A DNA stretch of 64,000 nt from Coniferiporia sulphurascens (lineage: Eukaryota; Basidiomycota; Agaricomycetes; Hymenochaetales; Hymenochaetaceae). The notes under the pieces are model-generated. The model was not told the DNA's origin, did no database searches, and was given only the letters and a program-made list of their open reading frames with translations. Below, piece after piece: positions 36,104 through 47,200 of the stretch (within the stretch, counting starts at the first letter, position 1; every line of letters begins with the position of its first letter). The position numbers were made by a program, and so were the translations under genes. The stretch is taken from NCBI GenBank assembly GCA_002794785.1, contig NBBA01000008.1, positions 744,001-808,000 on the forward strand, read 5' to 3'.

Positions 36104-37814
36104 ATGGACCCCACATATCCTCTCTACCCATTTTTCGCGTTTATAGGATTTTTGGTTGTCCTAATCCCCTTACCATGGCACCTACAAGCTTGGAATGCAG
36201 GAACATGCCTATACATGTTATGGACCTCCCTGGCGTGCTTGAATCTTTTCGTAAACTCGATCGTCTGGCATGACAACGCCCTCAACCCTGCCCCTGTCTG
36301 GTGTGACATTTGTGCGTATGACCTGAGTCCTCTTTTATATTGTTACTCAACCTGACTAACTCTATTTAGCGTCGAGAATTATACTAGGCGTAGCTGTTGC
36401 TATCCCAGCCGCGTCTTTGTGTATTAATCGGCGCTTATATAAAATCGCAACGACGATGTCTTTAGGGACTTCTAGTAAGCAGGTATGTACATCCCCGATT
36501 TCTTGCAAGCGGAACTCTAACCCGAAGCACGCAGAAACGACGTGCCGTTTGTGAAGACTTGTCTATTGGGCTTGGAATACCCGTAATTCAAATGGCGCTG
36601 CGTAAGAACTCACAACTATTTCTGGGACCGCTTTCTGATACTTTTTCATTTCCATTTGTAGAATACATTGTATCTGGTAAGCGTGGAACCCCGTGAATCG
36701 CTCTGCAAAGAACGTAGTATGACTAACAAATTGCGGTTAGCTCATCGGTTTAATATTTTTGAGGACATTGGATGCCTTCCAGTGACTTATAACGTCTGGC
36801 TCGCATACCCTCTATCCGCAACCTGGCCAATTGTGATTGGGTTAGTTTCGGCGACGTACTGTGGTAGGTCTATCGTAAATTCTGCATGTTATTTTACTCA
36901 CTGTCTATATCAAGTATTAACCTTGCGAGCGTTGTACAAACGCTCAACGGAGTTCAACGAACTCTTTGCTATGTCTCCATCATTCAGCGTCAATCGTTAT
37001 TTCCGTCTCATGGCCCTAGCTTCAACCGAGCTTCTTTGCACCACTCCATTAGCCGCATACTCCATTTATCTGAATCTCACAACTGGGCCACTCATTCCGT
37101 ATCGTGGCTGGGCCGACCTCCATTTTAATTACTCGCAAGTGGATCAGTTCCCAGCAGTTATCTGGCATTTGAACCACCAAGTCGTCATTTCTCTGGAGCT
37201 AAACCGCTGGCTCGTGGTCGCCTGCGCATTTATTTTCTTCGGTTTCTTCGGGTTCGCGGAAGAGGCCCGAAACAATTACAGGGCTCTGTTCCTCAGGACT
37301 GCATCGCGATTTGGATACACCCCTCAATCAAGATCTGCGGCCACACATTCAAAGTGGGTCTTTTCCTTGGACCTTTCCTCAAAGTAACCATATTTATCAA
37401 TTGCGTGGCACACAGCCCCTATAGATTCAACAATAGGAACGCACTACCTGATCTCACCAACACGACCGCTATGACGGAGACTAGCAGTTCCCTATCTCCA
37501 GTGTCGACGATTTCCATTTACAGTGATAAGCCTCTACCTGAACTCCCCGTGGCTCCCACTGTCTTGGTGGTCGGATCTTATATCAAGGATAATCTGACAC
37601 GGGGGTACACTCCGGAAGAGATGAAATCGTTAGTGACCTTTTGCAACCCGTCTGCCTTTGGGCTAACCCTATGTTCAGTTACGCAGATCCGGTATACCCA
37701 TCTGATGTGGGATATACGAAGGATGGATTGCTTCCCACCTTTTTTCAGAGGGAAACCCCTGCCACTTATCTGCTTTCGAGTGAGGTTCATGCCATGCGCC
37801 CGGGCCAAACGTAG
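36104..37814 (+). CDS. STE3: STE3-type pheromone receptor with altered QGHRF motif (receptor 3)
   Basis: Ste3-family receptor. Exons: 36104-36311, 36370-36482, 36535-36601, 36662-36676, 36741-36863, 36915-37353, 37416-37628, 37679-37814; 437 residues. It shares with receptor 2 the start MDPTYPLYP, LIPLPWHLQAWN, PVWCDI, AVAIPAASLCINRRLYKIA, LTLRALYKRSTEFNEL, NRYFRLMALA, RGWADLHFNYSQVDQ and ASRFGYTP. The usual VQGHRF after helix 4 reads VSAHRF here and is interrupted by an extra intron, making exon 4 only 15 nt long. The tail end rests on a last intron (37629-37678; donor GTTAGT, branch CTAAC, acceptor TTCAG). Without that splice the frame would run to 37917. The close length match to receptor 2 favours the spliced form. 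Confidence 0.9.
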
Positions 37815-38300
37815 TAAGCATATAGTTGGTGGCCAGCGCGAGCCTTTGTCTCGGGCGCTCGTTTTGTACTTGCGCGTTCAGCCCATAGTAAACTCCCATA
37901 TTTTCGTTCGCACTTGATTCATTCGTTCTCCCCTCTCTCTATGTTTTTCTCAGAAAAAGCTGTGCTTTATTCCGACGAACCAAGTTCATTCCTCTTGTTA
38001 GAATTATCAGCCCTCTATTCGGCATCGTGCGTTGTTGTGTATTTATTTTATTCGATTTACTTCTTCATTTTGTTGTGGTTTTAGTATATGTATGTACTGA
38101 TAAAGATGACTACAGAAATTATAAGTTGATAGTAACGGTGTCCTTGAATAGAAATCATAGCAGTGCGGGCTGTGTGGCTTTGATAAACAAAGTAAAACAG
38201 CGCATACGCGTCCCGAGAACACGCACCTCGTCGGACGCGTCTACCGCCTCAGCTACAATTCCTCATTCTCTTGTCCCTCCGCAGGTCTTAAACGTACAAC
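37815..38300. other. Receptor 3 3' end and RPN9 promoter
   Basis: About 0.5 kb, T-rich and AT-rich in the middle. A Cys-Val-Val-Val codon run occurs at 38028-38039 but is followed by Tyr, not a stop, so it is not a CaaX end. No gene seen. Confidence 0.45.
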
Positions 38301-39787
38301 ATGACTTCATTAGCTGCTATGGCTATAGACAAACCACCAAAGCTTAATGTCGACGAGTATTTGACAACGGCGCTATCAGTTTCGCCACATGAACTTCACC
38401 CTTTCTTCGAATCCTTCAGGACACTGCACGAACGCAAGTGGGTATCCTAAATCCCGTCGTACGACTGTAACTCTAATATCACACGTCCCTTTCTTTACAG
38501 ACTTTGGCATCAGCTGACGCTGAAGCTCTTTGAATTCTTCCGTCACGACCTTTCGAGACCGTACCGTGTCGATGTCTTCGAGCGTTTCGTACGTGACTTC
38601 GAGGAGAGGTTGAATCAGCTCAGGCTGGTTGAAATGGGGGTTATTGTATCGAAAGAGATTGATAGTACGTTCAACGGTGTGAGTGAGCCTGTAGCCGTCA
38701 AACTAATTGTGTTCCGTGCATGCGCTTTCGTTCTTAGATCCTGCGACGCACCTTGCCTTTCTCACATCCCTCCTCGCCCGCGTGAATACCGAAAAGTCTC
38801 CTGAGGCCCACGTCCTCCTCCTCTCCACACTCGCCCATGCTAAACTCTTATATGGAGACCTCGAGGGCACGCGCACCGACATGGACTCTGCATGGAAGAT
38901 TCTTGACGACCTCGATGGCGTCGATCCTGCCGTCAACGCTGCTTATTACAGCATTGCTGCCGACTACTACAAGGTGTGTGTCTTACTTTTCGAGTGTTGT
39001 ACTTGACACTAAGGGGGATCTGTAGGCAAAGGCAGAATATGCACCATACTACAAAAACTCCCTCCTTTACCTCGCGTGTGTTGATCCCGAGACAGACCTC
39101 TCGCCAGAAGATCGTGTGCTGCGTGCGCATGACCTCAGTATATCTGCGCTCATTGGAGACTCTATCTACAACTTCGGCGAACTGGTACGTTCATTCTCAA
39201 TACTAGTTCAAGCGTGACCTTATTTCGTACGTGACCTCTCTTTGATAAGTTAATGCACCCCATCCTCTTTTCCCTCGACTCAACGCCACACGAGTGGATA
39301 AAGAAGCTGCTCTTCACTTTCAACGCAGGCGATATCGGCAAATTCGAGGCGCTTGCGCCACTTTTCTCTAAGGAGCCAATTCTGCAAGAGAATTACCCCT
39401 TCTTGCGTCAGAAGATTTGCCTTATGGCGCTTATCGAGTCTGTGTTCAGGCGAAATGCTGACAACCGAACGATGCGGTTCCAGACGATAGCTGAGGAAAC
39501 GCGTTTGCCGGTGGACGAAGTTGAGCATTTGGTGATGAAGGCGCTCAGGTAAGTCTCAACTTGGTTTGTTATAATATTACACATGCTCAGGAAATCTTAT
39601 TACCAGCCTGAAACTCATACGAGGTTCGCTCGATGAGGTAAACCAGACGGCACAGATTACCTGGGTGCAGCCACGCGTACTGGATCGTGAGCAGATTGGC
39701 GCACTTGCAGATCGACTGAAAGCTTGGACGGACAAACTCAAGACCGTTGAGCAGCGTATTGCCCCCGAGCTGCTTGTTAGTTCGTGA
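38301..39787 (+). CDS. RPN9: 26S proteasome lid subunit Rpn9
   Basis: PCI-domain subunit of the 19S regulatory particle lid (human PSMD13), a structural part of proteasome assembly. Exons: 38301-38437, 38501-38664, 38738-38973, 39026-39184, 39250-39548, 39607-39787; 391 residues, which matches the family's usual length of about 390. Conserved stretches are KLWHQLTLKLFEF, LLSTLAHAKLLYGDLEGT, YYSIAADYYK, YYKNSLLYLA, LSISALIGDSIYNFGEL and LMHPILFSL. The PCI part has FNAGDIGKFEAL, LRQKICLMALIESVF, IAEETRLPVDEVEHLVMKALSLKLIRG and the winged-helix end ITWVQPRVLD. The model is complete and in phase. Confidence 0.96.
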
Positions 39788-41042
39788 GAGATGTCTGTCG
39801 TGAAGTATGTAGCATATATTTGTCGCAACTATCGTGCTGTTGTTTTTCTATTTCATTGCATTGAACAACCGTAGCCACATGGAGTCTTCGGCTGTGAAAA
39901 TCGCATCAGCTACCTACAGACTTCCGATCATGGGAGCACCTCACTAGAACGACACTTTTTGTACGGACTAGTTTTCAGCCCGTGTTCCATTCCGATGACC
40001 GGCTGGTCTTCGCTGTTACTGTTTCGCCGGACTATGCCTCTTCCAGCTTCTTGTTCTTTGCACTTGTCAAGCGATTTGAGATCTCCACCCAACCTCTGGG
40101 TTTATTTGTGGAAGTGTGTCAATTTACAGGAGAGCAATCTTACGCCTTGGCCCTGTGGATTATAGCATCACGTTCAAAGTCCATATTCCAGGTATTATGT
40201 GCCGGTTACAAAGGACCCGTGGATACGCTTTGCGCGCCGTTGAGGACAACGAAATCCCGGGGATTGATACGGGTTCTCCTTGTACTCAGCCTTCTCCAGA
40301 CTAAGATAGTCGTGATCGTGGCATCCGGGAACTCGGCCTTGTGTGGCGTAGCACTAGTACTGACTTGTAGCCTAAAATCATCCTTGACGTCGACCAGTAC
40401 TGTCCCTTGAGACTAATACATATTTTACAGTACCGTGCCGAGCGGAAGTTTCAATTCAATTACCGAATCTATTCATTTGATATTGTTCTCACTCGATTCG
40501 GTTAGCTGAGCATTACCGCTATATATGTTTGAAGTGTCGATCAGGGTCTCCACTCGCCTGCTTCGGGAGGGGTGCTCCGTAAAGGATTAATTGTTGTATC
40601 ATCTGTCCCCCTCAAAAATTCAGCCAACACAAGCCTTGTAACAAGACAAAGCATAGTAAGGCGGATAGCCTAGCAGTACTCCAGACACCCCCCTGCATTC
40701 CACCCACGAAGTGACCCGCGATGTGCAAAGCCGGCCCATATCCTCCTTGTCCACAGCAGTGCCAGGGGAAAAGTCGCAGAGAAATACAAGGTTCATCCAA
40801 GTAGAACTGTCCAGCAAACTCGCGCGCATGAGTGGGAAGTCCATAATTCAATTGCGCAATTCAATAATACAATGGAGCGTGCCAGATATGTACAAACGAT
40901 GACAGCAAATTCGATGCTGGAGGCCGCGACTAGGGGGAAAGAAAGTGGGGAGATGAGCATAGGAGGATAGAAAAACAGAGAAAAAAAATCCGTTCAAAAA
41001 AAACATTTAATCCGAAGCAACGCCGTGCCGTACGTCTTTGCC
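39788..41042. other. Convergent 3' region with orphan open frame
   Basis: About 1.25 kb between RPN9 and the Myb gene. A plus-strand frame at 39982-40410 (142 codons from ATG) is the longest; it begins like a soluble domain (HSDDRLVFAVTVSPDY) but then becomes hydrophobic without a clear fold. Shifting frame near 40140 gives a more protein-like continuation, which would suit a decayed or spliced gene. I cannot assign it. Confidence 0.35.
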
Positions 41043-43830
41043 CTACCCAGTCCCCCCGTCCCAGCTTGCTCGCTTGCGTTTGTTATCGTATGCAGAGAGC
41101 AAGAGATCCTTCGGTGAGACGGCAGCTTGAGACTGTCCGCGTTGGTGATGGGCGGATCCGGCCGCTCTCCCGGCAGTTTCAAATAGGTTGGACAAAGGTG
41201 CACTAGGACCCGGGTTGCCCATAGCTGAAGGTACAGTTTGGTGCAGACTAGATGCCATGGTATGGGTCTGTGTCTGGGCCAGATCCAGTGCCTGACCATT
41301 GCGGGTTTCGCCCGTACCCGAATCAATGATATCGTGGTGTGTGAAGTCCATACCGGGCGCGTGTAAGTCGAGAAAGAGTAAGTCAGAAAGGTCGAGCGAC
41401 TTGAACGAATCGTTGATAAAAGATGTACTGAAGAATGATGACGGTTGCAAAGAGTTAGAATGCGAAGAGTTAGGAATTAAAGCGTTGGGATGTAGCAATG
41501 GGATAGAATCCGCGTCATTCGTTAGTGGTGCGATGTCAAACAACGATGGGGATCTGGTAGAAGTGGGTTGAGGCGTCGTGTGACCCTGTGGAGGTAAGGA
41601 GCGTATGGAGACGCGTTCAAACGGTGGCACAGACATGGATCGGCTGTGAAAAGACGAGTATTGATTATTATTGTGGAGTTCTCGGGCAACACGTCCAGAA
41701 TGCGCTGGCGTCGCTGGCGGCGTCGCGGCCGATTCTTGCTCCATTTGTCCGGATACTTCTGAATTCAATCCTGCGATCTCCTCCAAAGTCTGTGGCGGAA
41801 GGTGAATGAAAGAGCTCAAATCGGTGTCGAATGCCAAAGAGGCGTCAGTGTCGTCTTTTTGAACACCAACCTCTGCCGTCATTCCCGTGGTAATCATGGG
41901 CTCATCGTCATCGTTCAGATTTATAGCCGCAAGTTCATCAATGTCTGGTAGACTAGGTGTGTGAAGCTGCATTGGATTTATGCTTGCTGCTTGCTGATGC
42001 ATGCCACTTAAGCCCAGTCCGCTAAACGCATTCATAGGTATTGAAGGTTGGTGAGTACGTGCGCCAAAGATGAGATCACCGGCATAATTTGAGTGGTGTG
42101 TAAAGCCGCGCATGCTCTGTGTCGGGAAAAGTTCTGGATCGGAGAACGTTGAATGCGCGTCATTCGCTCCTACCTCCGAGGCGAAGTCGTGCGCAAACGA
42201 AGTATTTTGGAAAAGGTCGTAGCGATCCATTATACCGTGTGAGAGCTGGCTGAACGAGAAAGGTGATGACGGAGAAGGAGAAGGACCCCCGACAAAAGAG
42301 GAGTTGCTACTCATATATGCTCCAGTCGGGTCCAGACGTGGATTCCCGGATAGCCAGTCAGACGGGTCCCACGCGGACTTGCCTATCATATGTGTACCGT
42401 CCCGACGGCTAAGAGCGTTCAGTGTAGAATCGATGTAGTAATCGTTCACAGATATCTGCGATGAAGTCGGAGACGCGGTAGTGGTCGTAGCCGCCGAAGA
42501 CCAGCTGTCGACCTGTGGAGGACTGTGTTGTTCGGATGACCAGACTGATTGCTCGGTTGTGTCCGACAGTGTTTGTGAAGCATCCGGTAGAAAGTCGGGT
42601 AAGGTCATGTCAGCCAAAGGGTCAGTCTGGTCGATGGTGTGCATCGTCACTTCGTTCAGCATAGCCTCGGGGCTGAAGTGGGCACCCTCTGGCTGCGGTG
42701 TCATCTCTTTCATCTCAATAGATGCAGCCGCAATAGGCTTGTTGACCTCCACGACGTCGTCATCATCCTCTGAGCTATCTTCGTCCTCAGAGCAGGCTGT
42801 GCTCTGTGGAACGCTTTGTGAGTATCCAGAAATCGTTCTAGACCTCCTTCGACGAGCAAGAGTTGCCATTCGCGTTGGGAGGAGCTGATCATCCGCGGCC
42901 ACACGATGCCCCGACATGGTGCTATCGCCACGCTTTTTCTTTGGCATGCTTCGAGGCTTGTAGCCCGCGGCTTGATAAAGGTGGGGGAATGCATTTCGAA
43001 ACCTGTCCCTTAGGTCCGTAGACCGGCGCTTCTGCTCTTGAAAGATGGGGTCTTTGACAATGGTGGACCACACAGTCCCGTGTCTTTCATAACCCGCTCT
43101 AAGCGCTTGGTCCTCTTCTGCGGTAAATGGCCGGCGTTTCTTGCTTCTCGTCTTTTCAAAGAGAGACGTGCCGTCAGGTAGAGTAGACCGCACTTTCGAC
43201 GATAGGTGTGTCTTAGCGTTAGGATAATGAAGCTTGTACGCATCCGGGAAGAACGTCCGGAACCTGAAAGCGAATTATTACATGAGCGACATAGAGGGAT
43301 GTACTGAGTGCACACCTGTCTTTGAGATCAACCGGCGAGCGATTATCAAATTTTAGACTTGGGTCATTGAGAATGGCTTTCCAGTTCCCGACACCCCACT
43401 ACCGAATTCCACGTTAGACGAATGCAAATCGAGACAAAGACGCGGAACATACGATGTTGCAACCACTAACAAGCATCTGTGTCTCCTCCTCCGTCCATTT
43501 CTTGCGCTGGCGCTTCTCCGGTACAGGCACGTGCATCCTGTCTCCAGGTTTCGCCTCGTCAGTAGCGACCTTGCGCATCTTGCCTTTCTTCTCCGTTAGA
43601 GGAGAGCTCGACACTACATGAGAGTCGATAGTTGTGTCGTCTCTGAAGCTCCACGCAGGAACAAGTCTGGGTGAGGACGCAAGCGCGAGTGAGACGCGCC
43701 GCTGCTTCAGGGTGCCTTGGGAACCACTCGTCGAGGTCGCCGCCGCCGTCGGCAAGTAGGGCGCGGTGAAAGAGAACGCTGAGCTCGATGGTGCACTCAT
43801 TGGCGAAGTTGCCTCGGTTGGCTGAGACAT
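41043..43830 (-). CDS. Two-Myb telomere-binding-type protein (Tay1/Teb1-like)
   Basis: DNA-binding protein with two telobox-type Myb domains, as in Yarrowia Tay1, its Ustilago homolog and S. pombe Teb1. Exons, in transcript order: 43830-43453, 43398-43316, 43263-41043; 893 residues. Myb 1 (about residues 106-163) holds RKKWTEEETQML, VGNWKAIL and the telobox-like VDLKDRFR split by intron 2. Myb 2 (about 197-255) holds KKRRPFTAEEDQALRAGY, GTVWSTIV and TDLRDRFRNAFP. The DLKDRFR/DLRDRFR form of helix 3 is the mark of proteins that contact TTAGGG-like repeats. The rest, over 600 residues, is Ser/Thr/Gln-rich and acidic and may be a transactivation or interaction region. Whether it caps telomeres or acts mainly as a transcription factor (as Teb1 does at histone genes) cannot be told from sequence. 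Confidence 0.83.
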
Positions 43831-44252
43831 GTTGGGGAAAAAATGAAGCGATATCAAGAAAGCGGAGAAATATAATCGGATATGAAAGAGGTATCGCGAC
43901 GCGAGGCTGCCTTGAGGATGGCCCGGTACGGTGGCTGATGTTACCGCTTCGGAGGAACACGTCCACGCTGTCTCCCCAAATCTTTGCTACGTGTTTTCAA
44001 AGGCGACTGCTCTCAGGAAGTGTGCGACCCCGTTCGCCGTTGAGACTGTTGAAGAATGGGGGAGCAGAGCAAAGAAAGCTAAGTTGAAGCGTAACCGGTG
44101 ATTGGAAGCAGGCTAGTTCACCGTTACCATAAACAGATAAACTCCGATGGTCCACTATGAAGACCAATATTAATCTATTACTTTGCTTCCTTAACTACCT
44201 ACATACGAAAGAAAGAAAGTACATCCTACAACCAGTATGGTATCCGCAATTC
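43831..44252. other. Intergenic
   Basis: About 0.4 kb holding the promoter of the Myb gene and the 3' flank of the SHPRH-like gene, both minus strand. No gene seen. Confidence 0.5.
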
Positions 44253-47200
44253 CTACGCGAGACTCGAAGGCCCAGCGACAGGCTCTTCGTTGTCACTCCA
44301 ACTCCCTTGCTCGTTACTGTGCATATTGCTGTGCTGATCGCCTTGAACGTCCAACATATCTACATCGCCAACTCGAGGGACAAGGTATTCGATATCTTCA
44401 AAAAGATGCGGAAACAGAATTTCCAGCATATCATTTGTACTGTGCGGGAATGAGGACGTCAGTGCACAACACAGTGAGGCATTAGTGGATCAAACTCACT
44501 TGAAGATGAAGTCACCCTTCTGACCCTTCTGCTTCTTATTGTTATTCATGGACGAGTCGGTCCGGTCTCTTTTATCCATGTCGAAGGACGTCACCTTCAG
44601 CGTCCCCACGGCGTGGTCTTTAGTGTATAATGACAGCCCGCGCTTTGCAGCGAGGTCAAGTATATTCTTTTCAACCGTGTCTGACCACCACGAATAGCTT
44701 AGTAAAGATCGTGCCAGGAGTAAATGAAAGGCATGCCTACTTTCTGCATAATAACAGTACACTGGACAAGTGTCACCAATATGATGCAATAGAAAAAGCA
44801 CGCGAGATCATCACTTGCCTTCAGTCGGGCGCGTTTGGCCCATTCTGTCGATCCGTGCGATCGCTGAATGGGCAGATTGAGTTTCGTTTCGGCTTCATAA
44901 TAAATAGTTTGTGATGATGAACAGTTGCGTAATTCGTACCTTGAAGTTCGAAGGAGTGTTGCACAACACTTTCGGTGAGGAACACCCTCGAAGCACACTA
45001 GAAGGCACGGTAACATCAAATACAAATCATAGTCAAGTAATACAGAACTTGCCGTCACATTCAAACCGGCGTTTTCACGTTCACTTAAACACCACTAAGA
45101 GTCCGAACATGCGGAAAGAGGCAGATTGATTTTACATACCCATGAAGCAGCAAAACACGAATTCGATGATCAGTCTTGAAAAGCTTGGCTGCGTTCTGCT
45201 TTCCTTTCCTTTGATCAATCCGTAAGCATGTAATACCGTTCTCCTTCATTGCGCGCTCGAGGACTAAACGACATAAGCGGTCGACTTTAATGGTAAAAAC
45301 AAGAGTCTAACTTACTGTATAAGGAGTCTGCCCAGGCTGAAAACACGATGCTCTTGCATCCGGGGTCGACATCCTCCAGATACAAAAGGTGACGTACGAG
45401 CGTCTCGATCTTAGTTCCGTAGCTCCCCAGGCAGTCGACCTTTTGAATTTCTTCAAGGACTTCGTTGTCGATCGCGTTGTATCCAATGACGCGCTTTGAT
45501 CGCAGAATGACTTCCTTTTCGTCGGACGGCTTCTGTGAACCCGAGGGTTCCGGGGGAGTCTCGATCTTCTTCCCCGACATAGTGATGCGTTGCAACTGAT
45601 CTAGATCAATGATGACTCTAGGGAATCACGATTCATTTGCGGGACGGTAGAAGTCGAGAAGCCTCAGACTTACCGGCAAACTGGACACACTTTGCCTTCT
45701 TTGCGAGCGAGCCAAGCCTTGAGGCAGCCCTGCATGACGATAAGTCCGGAACGCTCAGCATTTGTTACCCGGACATACCTCGCAATAAACGTGTGCACTA
45801 CGTACATAAAGGTTCGACGTCATCGATAACGAGCACGAAGTAAAATGAAAACGCACCATTGAGTTATGAATCCTCGTGTAAATTCGCTCTTACATAATAT
45901 GCAGCAGTTGTCTTCCTCGTCTTCCTCGTCGCTGCCGGCAAGATTTCCCAAGTATCTCTGCCTCGCGCGGTGTTTGTTAAGACTCTTGCTGATGTTATCC
46001 TCTTCAGTGTGAGTCTCTGCGATGGCATCATCTAGCGACCCCTCCCACTCAACGTCACGGACGGTATCTGAAAGTTCTTGAAGCTGACGGAAGTATCTTA
46101 AATAAAAATGTATCGAGCCTCTTTTCCCCAGTTGATTTAAAAGATCTTACTGGATGCGGTCGTTGAAGGCTTTGCGAAACTGAGCCATGTCGGACTCCAA
46201 TTTCTCGTGGAAAGTCGCTGAGGAAAGAAGCGCCTTCAGGATAAGCAGTTCACAAATACATCACATACACAACAGAACATACCCTGTTCTTTTATGAGAG
46301 CTTTCAGTTTGATATTCCATTGCTTTGCACATATCCTCTCGGGATCATTGTCGTCTCTGTTGCTGCCGGCAACGCCCTGAAGATCGGCAGCAACTGACTT
46401 GATTGCCCTTCCGTCGTGTCCCTTCCGGATGCGTTTGCGTATTGTTGCCAGTTCATCTTGCAGCACTTCATGCTCCGGCTGGAGTTCATCCCCAATAAGC
46501 AAACCACCAGCTTCGGCCTCTGCTGTAGCCTGTTGGGCTTTTTGCGCAGCAACGGTATGCCTGATCTTCCTTTCGCGCTCGTCATGAGCAGCGAGTGCTG
46601 TGCGCTCTGCGACAAGCGTCTCCCGACGGTCTGCGAGCAATGCAGCGTACGCCTGCAGATATGTCTCTGCCTCACCCTGTGTCTCAAGCGTACGAGTGTA
46701 TTCCTCCCCATCAGCGTTTTCACCCTCGCTTGCGGATAAACTCTCTGTAAGAAGTTTGACGATGCGTGCGCGCCATTGGAAAAGCAAATCGGTCTGATTG
46801 TTGAGGATATCAATTATCCTGTCTGCTTCGCGGAGCTGGAGGAGTAATAGACTTTATCAAGGACACTCTACACAAAGGAAAAATTGAGGGCTTACGAGAT
46901 CTTCGCTCTTCTTGGCTCCTTTGTCGCAATGAACTATTTTCATATCACCCTCCGTAATAGTTTGCTTGGAGCTAGAGTACCTCAGCTGAGTTATAGACTG
47001 GCTAGCAGTCCCCTCTGTATCTAAAAAGGTACGTCAATAAGTCCTTGGTCTGCAATAGGCATAGCAGAAAAGGCAACAAACATTTTAATAGTTGCTTTCG
47101 GAGTTCCTCAGCCATAGCATATGCCCTATCCTCGTCCGCCCGGTGTGCTTCGCCAAGTACATTATACGAATCGCCAAGCAAGAAGTGTATCTGATGCAAT

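Noticed and set aside
37629..37917. Unspliced C-terminal extension of receptor 3 to 37917
   Set aside because: A strong intron (GTTAGT, CTAAC, TTCAG, 50 nt) gives a shorter end that better matches the length of receptor 2.
38028..38039. Cys-Val-Val-Val codon run resembling a pheromone CaaX end
   Set aside because: The next codon is Tyr and the frame continues, so it is not C-terminal.
39853..39906. Minus-strand 17-codon frame ending Cys-Ser-Met-Gln-stop, CaaX-like
   Set aside because: Far too short for a known precursor, preceded at once by a stop, and located in the RPN9 3' flank; probably chance.
40612..40851. Minus-strand frames considered as pheromone precursors or small secreted proteins
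   Set aside because: Two overlapping frames of equal length, neither with a signal peptide or CaaX end.
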